Shown here: positions 53,701-64,000 of the stretch, in pieces
Numbering within the stretch: the first letter of the stretch is position 1
Layout of the letters: every line of letters begins with the position of its first letter
From: Synchiropus splendidus
Taxonomy: Eukaryota > Chordata > Actinopteri > Syngnathiformes > Callionymidae
Length of the DNA stretch: 64,000 nucleotides
Assembly (NCBI RefSeq): GCF_027744825.2
Contig: NC_071335.1
Coordinates: 16,992,501 to 17,056,500 of the forward strand
Direction of reading: 5' to 3'
Position numbers and translations under genes: made by a program
The notes under the pieces: generated by a model
The model's database searches: none
What the model was told of the DNA's origin: nothing
What the model saw: only the letters and a program-made list of their open reading frames with translations

Positions 53701-54341
53701 CGGGATATTACATATGTATGAACAAGAGAGGGAAGCTGATTGGAAAGGTAACGTTTCTGTCTAAATATCTAAAATATCTAAATAAACGTCTCATATCGAG
53801 AGCCTTCAGAAACCAATACATGAAATATTTCCCACTTTCATTTAAAACAGCTGATTGGTGTGTTACAACTTTCTACAAAAAGCTGTGTTTTTGCCGCACT
53901 TATCATGAGCTTCAGTGATTTAGCATGTAGCGCTATGTGAGCATTGTCTGATGGCATGTTGCGGAGCGATATCTATGTCACGTCCACAGTGTGGGAATGC
54001 GTCTGAAAGTTTCAAAAGCTTCAATAATTCAACCCCTTTTTTGTGTTTAGAGGAAAGGACGAGGGAAAGACTGCATCTTCACAGAGATTGTTTTGGAAAA
54101 CAACTATACGGCGCTCCAGAATGCTAAGTACGAAGGCTGGTACATGGCGTTCACACGGAAGGGCCGTCCAAGAAAGGCTTCCAAGACCAAGCAGCACCAG
54201 CGAGAGGCCCACTTCATGAAGCGGCTACCCAGGGGACACTTGCTCAGTGAGAGGAGGCCGTTTGACGTCCTCCCTCTGCCTGTGCACCCTGTAGGTAAGC
54301 GGACTAAACCTTCCCATCAGCAGCGCTCAGGGGGCCGCTGA
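50721..54341 (+). CDS. fgf8b: fibroblast growth factor 8 (teleost fgf8, probably the fgf8b copy)
   Basis: Secreted morphogen of the FGF8/17/18 subfamily that signals through FGF receptors with heparan sulfate. Coding exons 50721-50752, 50826-50862, 51262-51442, 53641-53747, 54051-54341 give 215 aa. The first two exons are 32 and 37 bp, matching my recollection of mammalian Fgf8 exons 1A and 1B; the 107-bp exon also fits. The signal peptide is residues 1-22 or so (basic start, then [13 protein letters not shown]). The core shows [74 protein letters not shown] and [10 protein letters not shown], followed by a basic tail ending [21 protein letters not shown] and the short tail point to FGF8 rather than FGF17/18. 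Phe32, the FGF8b receptor-contact residue, is kept. The usual NFT glycosylation site is NFK here, while NYT remains. The b assignment rests on divergence and neighbours; fgf8a is the alternative. Confidence 0.93.
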
Positions 54342-54767
54342 GGCCTGCAGACACTCCTGAAGAACTGTGGACAGATCTGCTCAGAGGAACCACTACCAGA
54401 GACGTTGCAAAACTACACAGACTTTTTGTTTGCCACTTTCCTCTGATGAAATAGTGCATGTTAACGTTAATCTCCTTATTTCCAAGTCTGGCAGCAGACC
54501 TTAGGTGTTGTGTATTAAATCAGGGAAACAACTTATCGTCTGTATTCACGTGGACTTTTCCAACGTTTGCCGGCCCAGCGGAGCAAAATGTTCAAAACTA
54601 GAGGTACAATGAAGATTGACATGGCAGCTACCTGTGGATTCCTTTTTTTGGGGGTAAAACTTTTTCTGAGGAACCTTTAACCCGTTGTTTTCTACATATA
54701 TGAATATATTTTTATGTAAAAAATGTAAATGAGGTGAAATGATGGAAATATTTATTGTAGAGTGTAT

Positions 54768-54773
54768 ATTAAA
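54768..54773 (+). terminator. probable polyadenylation signal of fgf8
   Basis: ATTAAA lies 427 bp after the stop codon. It follows an AT-rich 3' UTR and precedes a T/G-rich stretch (TTGGCTTTTCTATTGTGGGG) 25 bp on, as expected for a cleavage site. Confidence 0.5.
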
Positions 54774-54799
54774 ACCACTAAAGACTCACTAGAGCTTGG

Positions 54800-57700
54800 C
54801 TTTTCTATTGTGGGGCTGTTTTGGGAACATTGATAGTTGCCCCCCAAAAGTTGGGAGACCCAGATAACTGAGAGGCAATATCTGTGACTGGCTTCTGAAT
54901 TCAATGTGCTCAGCAAGTGAGACTTGGGCTTGAATGGCTGGAGCTATGCGTTAAAAGCGATGAGGTCAGCCCACCATTTTGGCCTAAACAAAGGTTACCA
55001 CCATGTAGTTGCATTTCTCACGATCGCACACCGTAACCCTCTGATCAAATGGGCTCTTTGTGGAACCTCATATAAAAGGGCATGTTATACAATAGTGGGT
55101 TCGAATAATAACACGAGGAGGGGTCAGTTATCAAAAAGAAGCCAGTCACTCAGGGAGGGTTCGGGGTGCAGAGGGGGGGGGGGGGGCAGAAAAAGCATAG
55201 ACAAAATGTGGCATCGACTGAAAGAAGGGGAATGGCTGGGAAGAGGCATTCGGTAGTGAAAGAAAGGCAAAAAAGAAACTCTCTTCCCAGGAGCAGTTGA
55301 GCATGACCGTCAGAGGCCAAACGACAGGGGAGGAAGAAGACCCCTAACAAGAACCCGGCGGCTCTCTCTATGCATGGGCTGGATGTCCAATTTGTTAGTC
55401 CCTGTTTTCTCGGACTGAAGTCATTTCGACAGCGGTTGCAAAGCTGAGGACTGCAGTGAATGTGTTGAACTTTATATCCACTGTAAATGTTTTAATGCAG
55501 CGGGGTCGTCGTCAAAAACATTAGCCAAGTCAAAACATATAATGCTTGTCTTGCATGTTTATTTCGCAGTTGGAGTAGACTAGTACAACCACCACCTAGT
55601 CCATAGCTTAACAATAACTAAAGGCTTTTGATATTAGTTTTAAATCGTCAAGTTTCCCAGAGGATCAGAGGCCAAAACAATTTGCTGCAGCAGAGTACCA
55701 AATGGTGATGGAGGTGTTGAGAGTGTACTGCACCATCAACATCAGTAGCAGATGAAACCTTCTTAGATGCAAAGTAACATAACAACCACAGGAGCAGCCT
55801 CTTAAATAGCCACAAACACAAGCCAAGATAAAGGAAATTTGCAAAATATTTGGTCACAATTTGTTTAAAAATACACAAGGTGTTGATTTTACTTTGGACA
55901 TTAATGGGTCAGTAGCAGGGGCGCCAACTTTGTTTCTGTCAGTGGGAGCTCAAAACATTGACATTGCGAGGGGCGGGGGGTTCACTTGGCTAAAAATGTG
56001 TGGGGAATGGGAAGTGTGACGTGACAAGCACACAGAAAGACACGGACACTTCAGCAGCAACCGGCATGAGTGCTCAGCAATCTGGATCCCCGAAGTACTC
56101 ACCAATGGTCACTAGATCCTCGACGTAGCCTTGACCTGGATGCTACATTGATATAGCGTGTAGCTTAAACGGAAATCTGGTTCCACAAGTAATTTCACAA
56201 CTGATTTACGTGAAATGGCCGTCCATCCTTGAGTGATGTATAGACCCATTTACAGTCAAAGGCATCAAAAGATAGGCATGCACACGTGGTCTGGCAGTTG
56301 CCTGGTCGGGTTGTCAGAACCGGTATTCAAACAATCATTTATGCTCAACGGGCCTGGGATCCTTTTTTTCATCTGTCAGTGCGACTTTTGCTGATAAAAT
56401 TTTCTCCATGTTACGTAGCCTTTACGCATCTTGAGAAAACAACATCACTGTCCCATATTTCCACTGCAAAAACAAGCAGACGTGTCTATTGAATTTTACG
56501 GAGCCATTCATAGCGTGACGTCATCAACAAGCTCATACATATTTTTTCGCGCCACATTAATTCACATGGTTCATCTTTTTGTGGAGCTAAACAGCTCATA
56601 TAATTGCTAACCTTCAATGAAATAGGCCTTTAACCTTAATTTAAAAATGCTGCATGAAACTACATTATGACATTAGCAGAAGGCAGTGGCACTTACACTT
56701 ACATTGTTTATATCTCAATTTATTTAAAAAAAACAAAACATAAAAACAAGTTTGAAAAACAATGGAAATTGATTGAAGAATGAAGAAGAATGAAGATATG
56801 GCGTTTTTAAAAGGTTTCGTATTTTAGAATTATGGTTATTTCAGACCTTATGTCTTTCAGATAATCAGATAATGCGCATCTTGTTGTATTATTCACATGA
56901 ATGCCAGAAAATATTAAAGTTTCAGCAGAATAAACTGAGGTCACATAATCTTCTAACCTATATGTACTTTTTTATTTTTATTTTTTTTAGACCTTTGTCC
57001 ATTACATTGGAACAGAATGTCAGTTAGCAGCTTTCAGGGTGGCCCCGCTACATGCGAAGAACATGAAGGTATTCAGTTTAACACGAATAGGATGTTCTGG
57101 TAACTGTGACCCTGGAACGAACAGGGACAGGCCATTGTGTGTTTTGAGTGTTTTACAAGGCCATCAGTGAAAGGAGGGTGGGCAGTTTATATGACCACCG
57201 TCAAAACTACAGCCTAGAGAGAGACACAACATGTGAAAGAAGAAAAATAGTCTTGTTAAATCAGTTACCGGCAAGCCTTTAATAAAGTTTCGAGGTAAAA
57301 CAGAAGGTTAGTAATAAATAAATGAAAGCATGGCTGACCATTTGATGCTTGTAAGACACTGAACTTACTGTTCAAACCTCCCTTTTTATGTATGAGAGTG
57401 AAGATTAGAAGAGTGGAGTATAAATGACTACTTTATAGATTCATTTGCAGATTCATTCATTGTGATGATCTGTATTCCTCCCCGATGTTTGAATCTAAAC
57501 CAAGACACTGAAGCGGTCAAAGAAGATCACTTAATCAGAGTCATTATGAACACACAATTACTTTATTTCAACATACACAGTCAAGCACATGGTCTCAGAA
57601 ATATAATAAATTTCCCCATCGGACTCCATCAGGAAATAAGAGGGTAATATATTGTCTAAGCAGAAGAGCTGCTGGTTCGAGTTTTCCATGGATCATGTGG

Positions 57701-57820
57701 CGAAATTTGAAATACTAGCTGTTGAAGTGTTTCTTTCGTTCCTGGCATGTTTTCTGGGGTCACGTGAACAACAAGCAACAATTTTTCATTCAGCTGATGG
57801 AAAAAAAAAACCTGTTTTTG
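54800..57820. other. intergenic interval between fgf8 and dpcd, no fbxw4 seen
   Basis: In mammals FBXW4 sits in this interval. I looked for F-box or WD40 repeat-like reading frames next to splice signals on both strands and saw none. The stretch holds a 14-bp G run (55173-55186), unique sequence with chance frames, and TGACGTCA (CRE-like palindrome) near 56517. AT-rich filler dominates 56580-57650. Confidence 0.5.
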
Positions 57821-57821
57821 T

Positions 57822-57827
57822 TTTATT
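57822..57827 (-). terminator. probable polyadenylation signal of dpcd
   Basis: On the minus strand AATAAA lies 29 bp after the dpcd stop codon, which would give a very short 3' UTR. A second AATAAA at 57562-57567 (minus) is an alternative. Confidence 0.45.
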
Positions 57828-57855
57828 GGTTTTCCTGGAACGTCATTATTCGATT

Positions 57856-59568
<1,713 letters not shown>

Positions 59569-59808
59569 GTTTGTTCTGCGGAACGAGGTGCTTCCGGCTA
59601 CAAACCGTTACCATAGCAGCGGACGTCTACGCTCGTAAATGATTTTTTTAAAATCATTTTTATTCTATTTTATGTTTTCTAATAATATTATTGCCTTGTG
59701 TTATAAATAAATAAATAAATAAAAATGGTTTGACTAAAGAAAAAAACAATACCGGAAGTGCAACATTTGATTCGCAACGTTTGCACGTTTGGTTCCGCCT
59801 GTGTCGGG
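59569..59808. promoter_or_regulatory. bidirectional dpcd/poll promoter and 5' exon of poll
   Basis: Only 240 bp separate the dpcd ATG (minus) from a strong donor at 59809 (CGGG|GTAAGG, plus) that would end a non-coding first exon of poll. The matching acceptor GTGATTTTAG ends at 60470. Two ETS/GABPA-type cores are visible, CTTCCGG at 59591-59597 and CCGGAAGT at 59752-59759, typical of TATA-less bidirectional promoters. No TATA box is evident at the expected spacing. The X-box-like site inside is listed separately. Function is inferred from arrangement and motifs. Confidence 0.65.
59607..59620. promoter_or_regulatory. RFX X-box-like site upstream of dpcd
   Basis: GTTACCATAGCAGC differs from the vertebrate X-box consensus GTTRCCNNRGYAAC at one position. 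Read on the dpcd strand it is GCTGCTATGGTAAC with a perfect GGTAAC half. It lies 39 bp upstream of the dpcd start codon. RFX factors drive ciliary genes through such sites, and dpcd is a cilia-linked gene, so the placement is meaningful. Binding is inferred, not shown. Confidence 0.55.
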
Positions 59809-60499
59809 GTAAGGTTCCAAACTTTAAATATGAAAGGGGTGTATTATTTCGTGTTTGGATAGATTATGAATCTGTTATAGCGGGGTAGTCTTCGATATGG
59901 CATTTATGTATTTTGTCAAATACAAAAATAGCGACGCGAAATGTAAAGTAATCTAGTGTTAGCCGAAGCTAAGTAGTTAGCAACACCAAATATAAACGTT
60001 TCCGATATAAAAATCGTGAATGTATTGCTGGCGAACATTGCATGACAATTTACTGTTATTTCTCATTCCTTTCCAGCGCAGCTTGGTGTTACTTGACATA
60101 AGGCTGTTAATCGATATTTAGTTTACAATCTTAAGAGAGAAATGGCGAATCTGTGGAACTGAAAGACAATATTGTCGAGAATTTGGATGCATTGGGAATA
60201 CAAATTCAGGCTGAACATGTTCAAAATCTCATAAATATATACGATTTAAATGTTAATTCTGATTCTGCTATTATTAGATTAGACTAGATTTGAGTACCTT
60301 CAATGTGTTCTTAATATTTGGGTCCACTAAATGTGGACATGGTATCCTCTTTATAACATCATGGAGTAGGAAGTAGAAAGTGTTTCATTGATTTGGAGTG
60401 CCACCTTAATAGTGAGAATTTTATTTTATTCGGATTTTTTAACCACTTTCAACTATTGATGTGATTTTAGGCCACTGGCTCCGTCAGGGAACACTAAGA

Positions 60500-63400
60500 A
60501 TGGAACCTTGCCGTGGTATTATGAAAGCTTTCCCTAAAGTTAAAAGGGCCAAAGCTTTGCAGGGGAATGGTGCACCACCAGTGAAGAAGAAGCTTGGTGA
60601 CTGTGATGCCACAGGCAGGTTATCTTTCCCTTTTCATGTTTAACATTTTAACTGTATTATTGAATTCTTACCTATCTTATTTTTAATCCTTGACAGGAGA
60701 CATCTTCAATGATGTCAACATCTTCATCCTGCCTGCCGGAATCGGAAGTGCCCGATGTCAAATCTTCCAAAGGCAAATTCAGCAGAATGGTGGTCAAATC
60801 GAAAGTTCATTGTGTCCTGGCGTCACTCATGTTGTTGTTGATGACACCATGGACTGTGAAAGGGCTCTTCGCCTGCTGAAGGTGGATCGTATGCCCTCTG
60901 GAGTCCAACTGGTGAAATGCAGTTGGCTCAGTTCCTGCATCAGCGAGAAACATCTACTTGATGTTGACAGTTACAGTCTTCTAGTGAAGAGGTGGATGCA
61001 TTTCCTTATTATTCTGTTTTTTTTGTCTCATATTTTATCATTAGTAACGTTTCATCATGCTGACCAAATAGTTTTGTTATTCTATTATAATTGCTTTGTG
61101 ACTTCCCCATCAGAGATCTTGATACACCAAGTGAAAACATCAAGGAACCCCTGGAGAAGAAAACGGTCACTGAAAATAACCTAGTGAGCCATCAGAGCAA
61201 GCAGCAGGAGCTTCCAGAGGTTTCTGTGGTAGGTTCTGCAAAAGTTTATGACCAAGCTCTATCAAGAAACATCTTCCATTTCAGACTCTTCCAGAAAGCA
61301 AAGACGGAGCACATAGAGAAGATGATGGGGTCTCCAACAGTGACCTTGAAGCTCTTATCTCTGGTCTCCACCCCAAAGAAGAGACTCCCGGTCCAAGCCT
61401 AGATCCTGGTCTAGAATCTGGTGCTAGTCATCAGGGTCTGTCAGGAAAGTGGGTGTGTGCCCAGTCCTCTCACACCAAAGCAAATAACCACAATAAACAC
61501 CTGACGGACAAACTGGAGCAACTGGCCAAGGCGTATACACACCAGGGCGACAGGTGGAGGGCGCTGGGATACTCCAAAGCTGTTAATGCACTGAAGAGCT
61601 ATCACAAACCTGTGACGTCCTATCAGGTTAGTCCATGGAATCACACGTTCCACCACCTCCACTTTTTATTGAGGTGACATTTATTTTCTTTTTTAAACAA
61701 AAATACCATAGTAGCCCACTTCAGCATCACTAGACCTTTTTCTCATATTGTGCCTGCTGAACCGGATTCAGGAGGCTTGTCAGATTCCTGGCATTGGAAA
61801 ACGTATGGCGGACAAAATTGATGAGATCATGGAGAGTGGTCACCTGCGGAAGTTGGACAACATTGGAGAAGCTGTGCCTGTTTTGGAGCTCTTTACTAAT
61901 ATCTGGGGAGCGGGGGCTAAGACGGCACAAGCCTGGTACCAACAGGTGAGAGATGGTTTAGGGCCTCTTTGAGGTAACTGATGCTTCTAAAAGTAGTCTT
62001 CTGTCAATGTGTTTCTTTTGGCTGTTTCATATTTTAAATTGAGGAGCGGAAAACCTCAGACTTACTATGTTGTCTCCAAGGGATTTCGTACTCTGGAGGA
62101 TATCCGCACCAAAGCCCACCTGACCAGCACCCAAAAAATTGGACTCAAGCACTACGATGACTTCCTGGACAGAATGCCAAGAGAAGAAGCTGCTGCCATT
62201 GAGAAAGTGGTAAAGCATCGCAAACTTATTCATCACTAGATTCCGCATGCTAATCCAAATGTCAGTTTCTGTCTGTCGGATTCAATTTCTCAACTTCCCG
62301 AAGATATCTTTAAACAAAGTTTCATGTCTCACCTTAAAAAAATTGGAAGACAACTGGATGGAAATGTGTTTTCCTTTTCCTTTTCTGCTTTGTGATGCAA
62401 AGACCAGACCTGGTCCGCTCTGGAGGAGCTTCCCACGGCAGAAAAAATATTTTGGGTTTGCATCTCCATGAGTGAGCCAGCGCTCTGTTCACTCCACAGC
62501 ACTCAGGAGGACAATGTTTTCCATATAGCGTTACTTGAATTTTCATTTTTCTTTGCAAGTTCACTAGGGAGAAAGTCATTGTTGTGTTGATGACTAAAGC
62601 ATGTGTGTTTCTTATGATATGATGCTGTAGCACAGGCTTCTGGTGTTTGGCTGATAGTTGGATGAAAGTCCCATCCGTGTGCAGACTTGAGAATTTTCAG
62701 TCACTGGATCTGCAACTTTTTGAAGTGGTTAAAAAATACTAACTATATGCTTGGTTGAACATTGGTAATGTGACCATTTACAAATGGAGCAATGTAAATG
62801 ACCTGATTTAACATTTTATTTAGCATCTACCTCTTGTTTTATTTAAGGTCAAACATGTAGATATTCTGTGGTACATACTGCATTTCAAGTCTATTACCTG
62901 GAGAGGCACTTGCCATGCGCTGCTTATGTTTTAAGTACTTGTTAATGTGGCTATTGTTTATTGTTGTCATCACCAGGCTTATTTCTCAGCTGGAATGACA
63001 GTAAATCATCTCTCATACTTCTAGTTGTCTTTTGTACTGACGTCACAGGATGTTCACCTTGCCGAAAACCAACTTCCGAACGCTTGGTTTTATAGTGTGC
63101 GCATGATTTTTAAAATAGTTAATCTAAGCATCGTTGTTTGATGTCATCATAAATGGTCGCCTACAAGTGGATCTGGTACTTACACTGGATCACAAAGTAA
63201 ATTCATTTAAAAATGCCACTTCTATTTCTGCAGCATTTTGAACACGATGATGTCAGTGCTGTCTCGCCTCTTTACAACAACATCAGGCGACAGAGTAGTA
63301 AGGCCAACACAAGTTCACTATTTTATTTTATTTTATTTATGACAACGCTTTATTCCAAGGCACTTTCCTAGTTGGTGGGATCCCCTCTGACCATGGCAAT

Positions 63401-64000
63401 AAAGTTGATGCTGATTCTGATTTGTTGCTAGAGCATTACATTGCCATCTACTGGCCTGGCATGTATATTACATAGTACTTCATTTTTAGGTGGATTTGTC
63501 TGGGCACCTGAAACTGCTCTATTTTTGCATAGCAATTTCTTTTAAAAACCAGCTGGGGAAACTGCATCCTGTTTTTGTGTCTGTCTCTAGCCATACATCA
63601 CAGAAGCTCCCACTACTGCCTCGTGTTCCTCAACTGAGTCAGAGATTAAAATGCATGACAATATTTGGATAACAAATTGAAGTCACACGTCCTTCCTTTG
63701 TTTATCCATGTGTTTGGGATAGTTGTGTTGAAACTAAGCTAGTCCTTATCTCACTAGATATCTGTTGTCTTGCAGGTGAGGGATGCTGCTCTGTCTGTGG
63801 TCCCTGGCCTGGTGGCTATAGCCTGCGGCTCTTACCGTCGTGGGAAGGCAACATGTGGAGACGTTGATGTGCTGATCACCCACCCAGACAGAGTTTCACA
63901 CAAAGGGGTTTTCGGCAAAGTGCTGCAGATTCTCCATGACAATGGTGTGCATTGCCATCAACTAAGCCGAGGATGGTGCCAACGTATGTATACTTAAATG
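60500..64000 (+). CDS. poll: DNA polymerase lambda, 5' part (runs off the window)
   Basis: Family X DNA polymerase for gap filling in base-excision repair and end joining, nuclear. Coding exons: 60500 to about 60614 (or 60596), 60697-60991, 61114-61228, 61285-61626, 61772-61945, 62081-62209, 63776 to about 63944, then out of the window. The start [13 protein letters not shown] matches human MDPRGILKAFPK. A BRCT domain follows ([16 protein letters not shown] to [19 protein letters not shown]), then a Ser/Pro/acidic linker, then the 8-kDa lyase part ([27 protein letters not shown], the HhH motif [12 protein letters not shown] with the presumed lyase Lys in MADK). The fingers follow ([18 protein letters not shown]), then the palm with CGSYRRGK and [10 protein letters not shown], whose two Asp codons at 63860 and 63866 are the first two metal ligands. 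The third Asp lies outside. The first coding exon needs a phase-1 donor; see findings. The last visible donor is placed at AATG|GTGTGC by analogy. A non-coding exon ends at 59808. Confidence 0.93.
62210..63775. other. intron of poll, no other content recognised
   Basis: The 1.57-kb intron before the palm-domain exon holds AT-rich unique sequence, a TTTTA run near 63320-63340 and a retroposon-tail fragment at 63340-63425. TGACGTCA near 63038 is a CRE-like palindrome of unknown relevance. No nested gene was seen. Confidence 0.5.
63340..63425 (-). repeat. LINE/SINE 3'-tail-like interspersed repeat in poll intron
   Basis: On the minus strand the segment reads AAATCAGAATCAGCATCAAC, then TTTATTGCCATGG, and ends in AATAAAGCG before an AT run. 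This is the AATCAGAATCAG...TTTATTG retroposon tail seen also at 59-125, here inverted. Confidence 0.5.

Noticed and set aside
62009..62239. Reading the poll exon as starting upstream at 62009 and ending at the stop near 62239
   Set aside because: Residues before GFRTLED and after EKV have no match in polymerase lambda. An acceptor at 62080 and donor at 62210 give the known junctions.

Overview
The window is vertebrate nuclear DNA, almost certainly from a teleost fish. It holds split genes with GT-AG introns, several of them only 65-75 bp long. Simple-sequence repeats of fish type are abundant, and there are scattered relics of Tc1-like, hAT-like and LINE elements. The proteins read as vertebrate orthologues. 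Species cannot be fixed from the sequence; a percomorph with a fairly compact genome fits best. There is no bacterial-type operon, CRISPR array or phage, and I found no convincing undescribed multi-gene system.

Four protein-coding genes were rebuilt exon by exon. (1) A class II SLC2A/GLUT hexose-type transporter on + (12 coding exons, 10802-21728, 515 aa), closest by eye to the fish slc2a15 / GLUT9 / GLUT5 group. (2) An FGF8-subfamily growth factor on + (5 coding exons, 50721-54341, 215 aa), called fgf8, most likely the fgf8b copy. (3) dpcd on - (6 exons, 59568 down to 57856, 203 aa), a cilia-linked gene. (4) poll, DNA polymerase lambda, on + from 60500, running off the right edge in the middle of the catalytic domain.

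Layout: 1-10.8 kb is gene-free, with two GC-richer stretches that could be conserved non-coding DNA. 10.8-21.7 kb is the transporter, whose tenth intron holds another such stretch and a 377-bp tetranucleotide satellite. 21.7-50.3 kb is a gene desert with candidate regulatory stretches, AT satellites, a tRNA-like relic, MITE-like palindromes, an unexplained inverted repeat and a dead Tc1 transposase. 50.3-54.8 kb is fgf8, 54.8-57.8 kb is gene-free, and 57.8-64 kb holds the head-to-head pair dpcd/poll with a short shared promoter.

FGF8(+), DPCD(-), POLL(+) is the mirrored human chromosome 10 order, except that FBXW4, which lies between FGF8 and DPCD in mammals, is not recognisable here. This suggests one of the two post-duplication teleost fgf8 loci after gene loss. 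The most interesting points are: loss, in fgf8, of the internal splice acceptor that makes the mammalian FGF8a isoform; an RFX X-box-like site 39 bp upstream of the dpcd start codon; a Met in place of the first sugar-binding Gln of the transporter; and an unusual splice donor in the first coding exon of poll.
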